From assembly GCF_008831285.2 (NCBI RefSeq), contig NC_045146.1:16795149-16859148 (forward strand): a stretch of 64,000 nucleotides of DNA. Direction: 5' to 3'. Positions 34,601 through 46,637 of the stretch are shown here, piece by piece. The position numbers and the translations under genes are program-made. The notes below the pieces were generated by a model that had not been told where the DNA came from, ran no database searches, and saw only the letters and a program-made list of their open reading frames with translations. Each line of letters begins with the position of its first letter. Position 1 is the first letter of the stretch. Source of the DNA: Nymphaea colorata (Eukaryota > Streptophyta > Magnoliopsida > Nymphaeales > Nymphaeaceae).

Positions 34601-35890
34601 TCACATTATATTAATAAAGCGTCAACAAGTATATACATATATATATCGGTCTACTACCTTTTTAATTTTTAAAAGATTCAATAAAAGGATGTCTTGTTTT
34701 TAGTGCAGTATGTTGGTCGAAAGCCGAGTGATTCTTGTACCTTGTTCTCGTGATTTTTATAATGTTGGTGATCATATCAGCTTCAATATAATATGCTAGA
34801 AACTTATAATATGTAGGGGAATCACGAGAAAATTCAAACTCTATAGCGACCAAGATGCTTGATACCCTAATAATGAAGGAGACACGATCTGACCTACGGT
34901 CTGCTGCTGCATCATGTCAATTTCCCGGGGTGCAAATTTTTATTCTTAGGGATTCCTTTTCTTTAGTTCTGTTCCATCTCAAAGGACAAGCCGTTGCCGA
35001 CCCTTCACCATTCTTTGGTAGTTCATTGTCTTTCTGTTTTAAGGCTACCAATTCTTGAGCAGCAGTCATTACATTACAGGCAATGTTGTGCAGATGGGCA
35101 TCATTAGAGGTGAAGGGCTTTACAAAAAGATGTTTAAATTTGAGCATCAAAAATAGTCCTTGGTGTTTCAGTTTTTCAATTTTCTTTTCTATAAACTCCA
35201 ACTACCAAGGGTAACTACCAAGGGTAAGCTTCAAGGAGAGTAACTATCTGGTCAACCTGTTTAACATGTAAACTGCGCATTGTCGGTTTGAGTCATATGG
35301 GTGCTACTCATCTGAACTGCAAACAATAGTGTTGCGAGTACCCAAGTCCTAAAATATACCCTCAACCCCAAGAGTAAGAGGTAGGAGGAGGCTTTGGCTT
35401 CTTGAGAATCACCCTCAACGACCAAGCGTTGGAAAAAATACACCATGAACAAACTTATCAATCATATTGAATTTGGATAGTTTCATGCTCCAACTTTTAC
35501 CCGTTCATCAGCTTCTCTCAATGATCATTTATTGGCAAAAACTTTCAATATTCTTTTGATGCTTTACTATTGAAGAATTAAGAGACTAACGCGTTGTCGC
35601 CAACTCAAGCTCAGTGTGAACTCCATATTAATCCAAGGTTTCCGGCATTGCTCCGGTGAAGGGACAAATGTGCAACTCCGCTTGATCCGAGCTTGATTAA
35701 GAATATATAAGACAGAACAAGGACTAGCGTTATCCCAACAGGAGAAAAGAAAAGAGAGTTTGTCACAAGGACTAGCCATTATCTTGCTAGTGGTTAGAGG
35801 AACTACATGAGACAAATGTGGCCCATTCGAACTGAGGAGTTTGTCTTAATCGTTGAACTTTTCTTGGTTGTTAACTATGCTTCAATGGTC

Positions 35891-35957
35891 TGTGTATATA
35901 TATATATATGTGTGTGTGTATGTGTGCGTGTGTGTGTGCGCGCGCACGTGCATGCGT
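35891..35957 (+). repeat. Compound TA/TG/CG alternating microsatellite
   Basis: Alternating purine-pyrimidine sequence runs from (TA)n through (TG)n to a CGCGCGCACGTGCATGCGTG block. Such a 65-base alternating tract is a strong candidate for left-handed (Z) DNA. Confidence 0.93.
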
Positions 35958-37528
35958 GTGCCATCAACATAAACCTCTCTTAAATTATTAGATGCAAATT
36001 TGACTCAAAACGTGGTCTTAATACATGAAACAATACTACCAAATATGTTTGAAATCTAGGTTCATGTCTTCCGGGACAGTTCATATCCTAATAAATCCTG
36101 GCCCATCTATGTTCTTACACCGAAAAGTAGCTATGATATATATGCGGATGTCCAAGGATCCAATCATTATTCTGATGGCCCACAAATGTGACTCTTTTTT
36201 ATAATTGCATTGAAATTAGTTCAGGTTTGACTAATTCAATCTTAATCCAATTACTTATGTTCTGCAACACAGGAGCAGCAGGAATGAAGGGCCCAAGGGG
36301 CATGGCATAGCATAGCTGGTTGGCTTGAGTGGCGTGCTGACAATATGTCTTCATCAGTGATTCTCATTGGCGACACTCCTTTCGACTACAAACATCGTAT
36401 CGTAGGACCACCTAAGTCCCAATGCAGCTCTAAACCTCAGAGGTAGAGAGAAGAAGAGGGAGCTTCGGCCTCTCACTCGAATGGTGAGATTCCCTCCTTT
36501 TCAACTCCAGCTCGATTCTAGTTGGCTCAAGTTTGTCTTTAAAAGGATTAGAAATTTAAAATTTCATTTGGTTCAAAATGTGATTGATTGTCACAATTAG
36601 ATTAAGTTGGATTTTGTAATGCCTAGTCCACCCGACTCCAAACAATTTATAGCTAGAGAAGCTAGATAAGACAGGGATCTACCAACCCCATGGATTTATT
36701 ATTCAAATCCATCAACACTCACAGAAAGGTCTCCATGACGATAGGCTGGAGTAGCAGAAAAGCCTATTTCTCCTCGAGTCCACAAACAATAACACGCCCC
36801 TCACTATATATATATATATATTCTCCATTAGAAAGACAAGAAAAATGAGACAAGGCAAAATTTTCATCCTCTTCTTGGGTCTATCACTTAGAACCTAAGA
36901 TCTAGTTTCCACTTTATATCTGAAAAGTTTCCCCAAATTCTGGACTTAATGATATTGTACTTCCATATAAGCCATTCAAATTTTAATTTCCATTTATGAA
37001 ATTTGACATTATCCGCACGAATCTAACTTAACAAAGTTTTTTTTTTATTATTTTACTCTCCAAACCCGTTGAAATTTTTAATGACCCATCTGGCTAGTTT
37101 CAACGGGCTTGGAGTTCATGTTAGTGATCCAAATCCAGAAAGAACATGAGCCAGGAATGGGATGTTGTTGCCTAAACATTTGTTGCACGCAAATGCAAAA
37201 CATCAGAATGACTAGATACACATCCATAGACAAAATGTTGTTCATTGATCCAACATTGGCTAGTTTAATTTTGACACACTTAAATCCACCAGCATAAAAT
37301 AATGTTCATAATAAGTAGTGCATAAACCAAGTAGGTCCGTGACATTTTGATAAAATCAAACATTAGACAGCAAAACATGGTTCTATTTGGTGACACATTT
37401 ATTTCATATTGTCTTACATTCTAAATCCTCATCGAAACTACTAGTTGAAAGCAGATTCTCAAATTTAAAGGGGCAACTACTATTGAAGAGTCTGATTGCT
37501 TTATGCATTAGTATCTACAAAGTGATGT

Positions 37529-37568
37529 CTAAGGGACTGTTTGGCATTAGTAACAATTTGTTACTGTC
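37529..37568 (+). repeat. Inverted-repeat partner A with palindromic core
   Basis: CTAAGGGACTGTTTGGCATT is followed by AGTAACAATTTGTTACTGTC. The core GTAACAATTTGTTAC is a near-perfect palindrome. The whole 40-base block matches the reverse complement of 41681-41719. Confidence 0.75.
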
Positions 37569-37915
37569 AAATTGAACTTAAGGCAAATGTCACATAGTGT
37601 TCTATGAATCCACCCTAAATTTTGGGCAGAATCACTAGACAATAACAATGTGTCATGGATCACAAATAACCCGTAAGGTTATCTTATTCCGGATGCAGGG
37701 GATCCTAGCCCCCATTACAGGTTGCAGGCAAGGCGCCTTGGTGAAACACTGTATCATACATGACAAATCTCTTCTTGCTCATGATATGATAGAATGGTTC
37801 CACAACTTGAAGATATAGAAAATTTGGATGGTCTTTGCAGTGCATAGAGAGCAAGGTTGAACGGCATGTTGGGGATGGAAATCTCTCTACTTGTAGCCGA
37901 ACAGATGGAGTGCCT

Positions 37916-38339
37916 AGGGATGTCAACGGTCAGATTTGAATCAGAGATACTCTTAACCATATCTGCTCCGCATTTTTGAATGATTCGATTTCGGATTCGA
38001 ATACAAATGAAAAAAGTCATATCTGAATTCGAAATCCAATTTCACAATCTGAATTCCATCTAAATCCATATCTGCATTTTGAACCGTATCGGCTGGCTGA
38101 GTTTCAAAAGGTAAGGGTATTGGATATATAATATTTATTCCAAACTAAATCTGACTTGGATCTGAATCCGTTTCCATCTGAATATTTATATGCATCTCAA
38201 TTTGAATCTGTTGAGATGTCATTTCTTAAATCTGAATTTGAAACAGTTTCTTAATCAAATACTGTTTTCTTTTCTATGTTGGACTTTTCGAAATGGTTCG
38301 GTCGAATATTCGATCTGAATTGGATATATTGACATCCCT
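37916..38339 (-). mobile_element. MITE, copy 3 of the AGGGATGTCAA family, both ends intact
   Basis: AGGGATGTCAA at 37916-37926 and TTGACATCCCT at 38329-38339 form 11-bp perfect terminal inverted repeats around 424 bp. Read in reverse complement it starts AGGGATGTCAATATATCCAA and aligns with copy 2, including TTTAAGAAATGACATCT. The interior is made of GATTCGAAT/GAATCTGAA-like words and has no coding capacity. A target-site duplication could not be defined. The superfamily is not assigned. Confidence 0.7.
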
Positions 38340-41300
38340 GTAAGTGTAGCAGTGGCAGATCCAAAAAGTATTTGAATGAGGAACACTCTTATTTCAACTT
38401 TTGAATGTATGACGTGAGTAAAAGATACAAAGTATTAATATAGAAATAATCAATTTATGTAGGACTGGTGTGGGCAATAGCACACCAGTGGCGTGCATTG
38501 TAGCTGATGTGAGCGCACAATTGCCTACATCAGCCCACAAAAATTACTTTTATTTACTTATAAAAATTCCATTAACTTTCAGCTTTTTACATATGAGTGC
38601 TCCTTAAAGTCTGAAATTCAAATCTAGGGTGCTCCTTAGTGAGAAGACCTGGGCCTCCGCCACTCGTGTGGGATTGTCAAAAGGTTTGACAGGCCAAGAA
38701 TCCCAAGGTTGACGGTTAAAAAAGAAGTTATAACTTGGTTTCGGCTTTCTTTATCAGCATTTAAGGTCTGGTTCGAGTCAGTTCCTTGTTTGCTTTCGGG
38801 ATGCAATATGGAGTCTGCCCCTGAGCTTCGATAAGACCGACGCTACACTACTTTCTGGAATAAGCAAAAGGGTTGGGCACATGAGCTCAGGCCGACTAAT
38901 GACCTGTTTGGGTGAAAAGCTTCTCCATTCGGTGTAGCAAAGCTCACAAAGCACTTGCAAAGTGAAATCTTAGTGCTTATCTAAGACAAAATTCACTAAG
39001 TACCTTTTTTTGGTAATGGTCAGCACTTTTGCTGCCAAGTTTAAACACGCTTGGTTGAAAAACTGTTGAACTGTCTCTTTCCATATAATTATATGAAGAA
39101 TATGTTGGTTTTTAGAAATATGTCCACTTATGATGAATAAATGAGTTTAGAGAGAGACAACATTGTTAAAATGGTGTGTAATTGGTGTAGTGATGCTTCA
39201 CATAGCTATTAGTTGGAAGGATGATGAGAATCGGTAAATTTGTGGCTGCCAATGGGTTTCATATGCAGCAAGCAAAATCACAGAGAGTGTGGCCGGCCGT
39301 CGGTGGCCGTCATTCAAAGGAAAAATGCTGGTGTTTTGGAGCTAGAGGGGGAGGGGAGTGAGGTGCGTGCGCCATGCACACAACACATACACGCCAAAAG
39401 AAAAAAGGAGATATTTTTAAAATTATTAAAATATATTCTTTCGAGTCTTTTAGCTTCTTTTTGTCTTTATAAAAAGTTTTTTTTTTCTATTAATTAAGAG
39501 CATTTTCGTCATTAACCAACGCATGAAAGCATACATAAACAGCTTCGGAGATAAAGGGGAGAGTGGGGTCAGATCTGCTGGTGGTTGATGCCATGGAAAG
39601 CAATGATACAGCAGAGTTCAGAATTCTTAAGTGGGGGGTGGAAGAGGCGATTACGGGCAGACACCAACTATGCAACTTTTCTAATAATTCTTCATGGAGG
39701 CCGAGACTGAAAGCAATGCTGCAGTGGCCTCATAGGTGGATAGAGATAACGCAGAAGGGGTTGGCATCTTGATTCTAATGATTTGATGCCTTATTCACCT
39801 GGAAGCAGAATTTTTCAGAACAGAGATATGGATTGTAGTTATGAGGAAGGCTAGTTCTGATCTTTTGTTCATATTTTGGTTGAGTTTGGCAGGTTCAGTT
39901 GCGGATTCTGGGTCAAGTTTCCTGGTTTTTTTATTTTTGTTACTGCCGGAGACTTAGCATTCCTCTCTTTTTTTCTCCTGTATATATATTATTTTTGAAT
40001 AATAGAATTAAGCTCCCCGCAAGCTTTCATTATAAAAAAGAAAACGAAGTGTTGATCCTTTGGCCCGTGTATTAGACCAGCTAGAAGTGATATTCTCTAG
40101 AAGCTGTCTCAAGTACCGAGAATCAAAACCAAGTCATGGTCAGATGCTTGTTGCAGAAGAGATGATGACGATGATGCCTCGCAGCTGCAATCTTCAAGGG
40201 AGATACAGTGAAGGAATATGTCAAAAATTGCAACCACATGTAACAAAATATGGAATTGATGCCTGACAAATTCTCGAAGTATCCTAATTCCCAACAAACT
40301 GCGATAACAACACAATCTCTTCCTAGCAAGTTGTGAACTTAATGTTTAGATAAGTGAAACCAAATTGGTTTCTCTAGATTGTGAATCTTGCCCACTTGGC
40401 CTGATGATCAGCAAGTTGCGCATCTTGGTTTTTTTTTCGTTTTTTTCTTTTCCCGTTGTGCCTAAACTAAGAACCTAGCTTAAGGGTATCCAAAAACATT
40501 TTAAAAAAAAAAAAAAAAAACCCTCGAGAAAGGGTTGTGTAACTGAAATTGAAGATGAGAAGTTTGGCAAAAATGTTACATATAGCAAGGTTTTGTTATT
40601 TTTATCAGATCGGCCTCCATTAATATGTTTAGCTGGTCTATCTCGAAGCCAACCTTTCACTTTACAATAAGGCGGAGAATTCATAATGGCAATAACAAAT
40701 GTGAAATCCTATAGCTTCAATTTTATTCTCATTGATCCATACATCAAGGGAAGTTGTTGATGCAATATTTTCAAAGTGCAGATCCGATTATATTATTTAG
40801 AACATGAACATCATGAAGTTTGTGAAACCTGCATACTCTAAGAACATGCATTTTAAAAACACAATGTTCTTATCAAGCATCCTTGTTTAAATCAAAAGCG
40901 CCTAGCAACTCTTCTTACAGCATATTCTTTCTTGGCAAAAGCATTCCGAGTTTATTGAGGATGGTGCAGCCGCCCACTTCCAAGAAACCTGGGTACTCAG
41001 TAGCCCTTGCCTTCTCCAATTTGCTTCATTATTCTCAGCAGAGTGAGAATCATATGCTAAGGGTCAGTCACTTTATGCCCACCTCCATGGCTACAAAGGC
41101 CTTTGAGCTTAGCTTTCGTGGTGCGCCCGCCGGATCTCCTCATACGTGTCTACAAATTTGTTCGCCCACTGGCAGGAATAATTCGGGGTAGGGAATCAGG
41201 CGACTTTGCGGCCGAGGCGGCCGGCTGCTTGGCTTGACGAACTCTATTCCCATCTGAGACCTGCACTGCAGGCCCGTCCAACCCATTTGCTTATCAAGGC

Positions 41301-41680
41301 CAAAACGATCCCGGAACCAGCAAACGGATTGATGCGAAACTCTGCCTGTCCCCAACACAAGAATCTAATCAGGCTTTTGATAGTGTGGGCCTTACTATTA
41401 ATGGTTTTCTGTGATAATCATGGCCAGGTTCAGAAGGTGCAATTGGTAGAGGAAGTAGGATCTGATTTATTTATGGGATTCAGATTCTTTGTGCAGTTGG
41501 CAGTTGGGCACCTCGAATCCAAATTCCTTTTCATACCAAGTCTGATTTTGAAGGCAACATTGTGAAACAAGTTGAGGTACATGCAGGAACAGTTGATTAT
41601 GTTTCATGAATTTCTCCTAAGAATTACGGCAGATTTATGAAACATTGTGTTACATTATTTCAGGAACCTGCCTCCATCTT

Positions 41681-41719
41681 TGGGACAGTAACAAATTGTT
41701 ACTATCCCAAACAACTTAG
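41681..41719 (-). repeat. Inverted-repeat partner B with palindromic core
   Basis: TGGGACAGTAACAAATTGTT continues into ACTATCCCAAACAACTTAG. It is self-complementary around AACAAATTGTT and matches, in reverse complement, the block at 37529-37568. Confidence 0.75.
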
Positions 41720-41962
41720 GAAGGAAGATCCTTATTGTATATCGTGGTCAAGATGGATCCAAACCTTATTGATTACTGAAATTCGATAATCTTTCACGTC
41801 CAAATAACTTTTGAAAGAAAATAATAATTCCCCTGATACGAGTACATCTTCCTGTCCAGGTTCATCCGTTTGGTCAACCGCAATAGTCATATGAAAAATG
41901 TGAGACTGACTTAAATAATGGTAATAATGGAGAACTAAGGAAACATATTCTCTTGCCTCTCT

Positions 41963-41970
41963 TATATAAA
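41963..41970 (+). promoter_or_regulatory. TATA box of the GGP-like gene
   Basis: TATATAAA lies 91 bp before the start codon. Transcription would begin around 41995-42000, giving a leader of about 55 nt that is mostly the GA tract described next. Confidence 0.65.
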
Positions 41971-42018
41971 GGGAGACATTGAGTTTCATGTCTCACATCC
42001 TGAACAAGTCTTTTACTC

Positions 42019-42021
42019 AGA

Positions 42022-42053
<32 letters not shown>
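42019..42053 (+). repeat. GA microsatellite filling the 5' leader
   Basis: An (AG)n-rich tract of about 35 bases ends immediately before the ATG of the GGP-like gene. GA tracts in plant leaders can bind BPC-type GAGA factors, so length changes here could affect expression; that is inference. Confidence 0.85.
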
Positions 42054-43404
42054 ATGGTTGCCGAAGGATGCGATGGAGCCAAGCGGTATGCTCTTCTTTT
42101 GGCTACTGAGGACTCTGACTATGTGAAGAAGATGTATGGCGGCTACTTCAAAGTCTTTGAAGAAGCATTCCGAGAAGAAGGCCAACAGTGGGATCTCTTC
42201 AGGGTTGTCAATGGCGAATTTCCAGAGTTTGAAAGGCTTCAAGACTATGAAGGCTTCGTCGTCAGCGGCAGCCCGCACGACGCCCATGGTGACCAGATCT
42301 GGGTCAGGAAGCTCTGTTTCTTGTTGCAGGCCTTAGATGCCATGCACAAGAAAGTTCTTGGCATATGCTTCGGCCACCAGGTTCTTCCACTTTTCCTTTT
42401 TCTGAATCTTGGCGATGTTGATGACTTCCTCCTCATCGCATCATCTGCTATAGTTTTAGCGGTCAAACCGAGCAGGCTCCAGAAAACTTGATCGAACCCA
42501 CCTTGCACACTGTTTTCCTGCTATTGTTGGCGTTCGTTGAGTAGTAGATTATCATGGTTCCTAACCGCCCATAACTGCCCCATTCTTATAACCTCTCATT
42601 TATCTGACTGTTGAGTCTAACTTTGCTTGCCTTGTGCAATTTTACAGGTTCTTTGCAGGGCATTAGGAGGGAAGATAGGGCGAAACGAAGCAGGTTGGGA
42701 TATTGGGATAAGAAGTGTAGTGCTGACAGATGAACTGCCACCTTACGATTACTTCAAGGGATTCAACATCCCACCTTCGATTTCAATCATACAGTGCCAT
42801 CAAGATGAGGTAAGAACTTCTCTGCAAATATGCTGACTTCATGGTAAAAGCAACACTGGATTTGGAATTCCGATTTGTTTAGCTCCTTCAAATTTGAATA
42901 ACTTCAGTCCTAGCAAGAAAATAGCAGGATATATATCATTTTAGTTGATCCAAGTACTTGTAGTGACTTTAATTAATCATGCAGATAATTTTTGAGCTTT
43001 GATATTATGGAAACAATGCGTTAAAATTGCAAACAGGTGTGGGAGATTCCAGTTGATGCGGAAGCAATTGCGTACTCTGAGATGACAAAGGTTGAGATGT
43101 TCACTTGCGGAGATCACATACTGGGGATCCAAGGCCACCCTGAGTACACCATGGACATTTTGTATAACCTTCTGGACCGCCTTCACAGCAACAATGTCAT
43201 AGAGGTAAAGCAGCTTGATCATGGCTACTGCCCAAGTCTGCCTGTGGCTTGCGCTCCTCATTCAGGTCTTCAGCTTTCTAAAGCAACATTTGACTGTGAC
43301 TGCAGGAAACGGTGGCGGAGGAAATCAAAGCCAACTTGGAGGGGAGAGAGCCTGATCGAGAGGTGTGGCTCAAGATATGCAGAAGCTTTCTGTCTGGGAG
43401 ATAG
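42054..43404 (+). CDS. GGP: Gamma-glutamyl peptidase-like class I glutamine amidotransferase
   Basis: Four exons, 42054-42380, 42648-42809, 43037-43204 and 43306-43404, join to 251 aa. All introns are phase 0 with GT/AG ends. The class I glutamine amidotransferase fold has its triad intact: Cys105 in GICFGHQ, His197 and Glu199 in QGHPEY. Conserved KMYGGYFKVF, FRVVNGEFP, YEGFVVSGSPHDAH and IIQCHQDE match plant GGP proteins. Those enzymes act in the cytosol and remove the gamma-glutamyl group from glutathione conjugates, in glucosinolate and camalexin synthesis in Brassicaceae and in general glutathione-conjugate turnover elsewhere. Length equals that of Arabidopsis GGP1 (250 aa, from memory). 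The start follows a TATA box and a GA-rich leader. A small defence-independent amidotransferase role cannot be excluded. Confidence 0.94.
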
Positions 43405-44812
43405 TTGTGCCGCAAAAACTGCCTTGCGAGTTTAGCTCATGTCCGCAAATTCAGGAACTCTGTTGACCAAATAATTAATGCCTCAACTTGTTCAAGCTTC
43501 ACTTATCTTATGAAACGTATGTATCTCTAAATGGAATGCAACTGTATTAATAAGGTCTAATATTCAAGTAAACATAGCCCCCACTCTTATGAAATGCAAG
43601 TCTCTGGAAACTAGTTGCACTCTTGAATTTGGAGTTTATTGGAGACTGAACATCTCAAGTTTGCTTCGTGGATTACTGTACTTTTGGAATGGAGGAAAGA
43701 CTCTCAATTTTGAGAGTACTTTCCAGGTGAATCCAAGTCAAAAGTCATGGTGTCTTCTTCCTCAACGTTTTTTGTCCGACAGAAGACGCCACCGACCTCC
43801 CATCCTACCTCCTAATTTCCGAGTAAAACTTTAAAATCGTCCCCATCCCTTCACAATTCTGATCTTCCATCCATTTGGAGGCACATGTAGACTTGCGAGA
43901 AACTGTTTGAGGATCCATCCCTTCCCTTCAAATCTTATGTCCGCTTAAGCTTGTGCAGAAAGCATTGCACCTAAGATTTTGAAATTGACCGTTTGCGCGT
44001 CGCCAAAACTTGACCACACCCAGAGCAGAAGACTCAGTCCTACTCCATTCTTCCAAATCTCTCTCACAACGCGGCGCCAGCAGACACGCTTCTTATTTAC
44101 AATCTGTCTTCAAATAAGGCCGTCTTTTAAGTCAAAAGTGGACGGCCGGTGCTCTTGCTTACTATTGCCAAACTATTGAAAAGATCAAGCAAATGGAAAT
44201 GAGGGTCATTCAGGTTAGTTAGTGATCGTAACATATTGTCGCTGTCTCATAAATATGCCGAAAATAATTACTTAGATTCATAGAATTAAGTGTTTTACGA
44301 ATCTGTCGCATTTTTTAAGACAAAATAACAATATGTTATTGGTATCAAATAGTAAGTCAATTCAATTCAACTGTCCTGTCCATCCGGTGGAATTCAATAA
44401 AGAGCTCCAAACAAGCCAATGGCATGACCATCCACATGCTAAAAAAGAAAACAAGAAAAACATTTTTCCAGAGAGATTAAACAAAAATCCTACTTGCTCC
44501 GTTCATACCAAGGTCGGTCGTTTGAACTTCGATGGACTTTATGCTTGAGGGCCAAACACAGCAAAAATTTTGGATCTGTCAAAATACAAAATGCCTCACC
44601 TTAAAACAGACAAGGACGGAGAACTTATGAAAGAGAAAACCCCTACAAGAACAAAATGTCAGAGTTTAACAATATCACCCTTATTTTTTTCTTTTTTTGA
44701 AAGTGATGAAGTGGCCTATTGAGTTAGAGTTGATTGGGAATATAACGAGGTCGACATCAACCGTTGACTTTAATGGTGAACCGATAACCAGTTGTTTGTT
44801 CTTTTTTTTGGT
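43405..44812. other. GGP-like 3' region and intergenic DNA
   Basis: The likely 3' UTR extends through an AATAAG-like word near 43550. No gene follows. A third palindromic block, AATAACAATATGTTATT, lies at 44324-44340, and a poly-pyrimidine run precedes the transposon at 44816. Confidence 0.5.
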
Positions 44813-44815
44813 TAA

Positions 44816-46634
44816 GGGGTGTTTGATGAGGCTGAAATTGTGAAATTCAAGAAATAAAATTCGTTCTCAAACAAAAAATTTTGATTTTGGAATTATATGC
44901 TCATCCTTGAATCAAAATTCAGCAATTATGCTTCTATCCTAAGAGATGGAATTATAATGCTAAAATTTTACAATTTTTTAATCACGCACATGCCATAATG
45001 GTTTTAATTCATCAATTCTATAATTCTCAATTATTGTTTTATCAAGCACATCGTTTTCAATTCTGTAATCAAAATTTTATATTGTTAAACACAAATCTAA
45101 AAGTATAATTTTCATTCAAATTTCAGTTTGATGTCGAATTTTGTTTCGAGAATTTTAATTTTAAAATCAAAATTCAAGGCCGCCAAATGCCTCGTAAAGT
45201 GGTCCCTGACTTTTTGAAAAGGTAATTTTTCAGCTTCCCAAATTTTGTGTTTGTAGTGGAGTCCTTTATGTTTTTCAAGGCTGCATTTTAAGGTGTGCCT
45301 TGTGAAATCCAATTTTTTAAGTGTGGATATAAGGAAGGTTGATCTAAGACACCTGACTGCATTAAAAAATATGCTTCCTAAGATTCTCCATTTAAACAAA
45401 CAAAAGGTTTTTGTAGCGTGAACCTTAAGTTCAAGTTACATGTTAAAGTGATTCTTTCTTTTGATCATTCATTTGTTCATGCATATTGAACTGAATGTGT
45501 TTAACTTGTTGTTACCTCTGTATCGAATCGAAGGGGAGTCCGGCCTTAAACAAATCCACTGATCTGAGCAAACACACCCGAAATTCACGGATATGAGATC
45601 TTGATATGAGACTCGAAATCTCAAATCAACTGTAAAACAAACACACCTTAAATTATTTGTAATTACCTAGCTGGGGTCTTATGAGCCTAAATAAGAATAG
45701 TCTTAAAACATCCAATAGACATGAGGGATGGGGTACTGAGGGCTTTTTCTCTGCATATCATGAAAATCGCATGATATCATGAGTCGCTTTTTTACCGGAA
45801 AACCTCAGAACAAACATGGGCACTTAAAGAAGTATAGTAAAGCCAAAGGTTGTGTTTCATTTTCTTCGATATTCAAAGCGGGAAAAAAAAAGTCCGAAAT
45901 ATTCATGAGAGAATCGATACTGAAACTTTTCAGGTCAAGTCAAATACGACGGTAAAAACATGCTTAGCGTGCACATGCTTTTCACTCGCGAATTATTGGC
46001 AGTCGTGTCAAAGTCACTGTAAATGTGATTCTTTCTCGAATGTTGACAGTTTTCGTCGTAGAGATTTGGTAGGCAGCAAGAATTGTTCTTCATCGCATCG
46101 CTGCGACTTCTAAAGAGTTCGAAGGAAAAGAACTTTTCTAAAAAGAGAGACCGCTCATACGAACTTTTGAAGCACTAATTTAATAAGTGTAGGAAGTGTT
46201 TGAAGTCAGGCATGGGGCCTAACCCAAGCAGACTCTTTCCTTAAAAGTCAACAATATTTAACGAGGAGTTTGACATTTTGGAATTTTGGTTCTAAAATGA
46301 AATTTTCAGAGTCAAATGCGCACCTCAACTTGGAAGTGAAAATTTCAGTTCCAAGTTTTCTCTCTGCTTGATAGTAATGGAATTTTGATTTTAAAATTAA
46401 AATTGACTTGCTTGAAGAAAATGGAATTAAAGTTGTATAATTTATAAATTAAAGTCTTCATGCCTCCTGCCCAAAAGAGATGAAAAATCTAAAATTCTGA
46501 AATTTTGATTGTAGATCGACCCTATAATTCCAAAATCAAAATTCTTTGTTTGACAACACAATTCTCATTTTTAAAGAATGAAAGTGATGATTCTAAAATT
46601 CCATTGATTGATTTTAAGTATATCAAACACCCCC
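44816..46634. mobile_element. PIF/Harbinger-like (Tourist-type) non-autonomous element
   Basis: GGGGTGTTTGATGAG at 44816 is mirrored on the right by ATATCAAACACCCCC ending at 46634. The shared terminal inverted repeat is GGGGTGTTTGAT. TAA stands on both sides (44813-44815 and 46635-46637), the 3-bp target duplication expected of PIF/Harbinger insertions. The 1819-bp interior is AT-rich, with many AATTTTGATT/AATCAAAATT words near both ends. It has only short frames (for example minus 45112-45399) with no DDE transposase or Myb-like motif, so it must have been moved in trans. Confidence 0.75.
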
Positions 46635-46637
46635 TAA

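Larger units (their letters stand above)
31700..41950. other. Long non-coding interval with repeats
   Basis: Ten kilobases contain no recognisable gene. ATG repeats lie at about 32347-32362 and GA repeats at about 32638-32662. A TA/TG/CG microsatellite lies at 35891-35957, an AT run at about 36806-36822, a third MITE copy at 37916-38339, and a pair of inverted 40-bp sequences near 37.5 and 41.7 kb. Frames at 34917-35201 (minus), 39563-39772 and 40883-41565 (plus) are open but show no family signature. The final few hundred bases carry the GGP-like promoter. Confidence 0.55.

Noticed and set aside
34917-35201. 94-codon minus frame with a coding-like look
   Set aside because: It begins at a TTG rather than ATG, has no known motif and no neighbouring exons.
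40883-41565. Overlapping plus frames of 102 and 119 codons upstream of the GGP-like gene
   Set aside because: No motifs. They lie inside the interval bracketed by inverted repeats and are likely non-coding transposon-like DNA.
45112-45399. 95-codon minus frame inside the Harbinger-like element
   Set aside because: It shows no DDE or Myb/SANT transposase signature and is too short to be a transposase.
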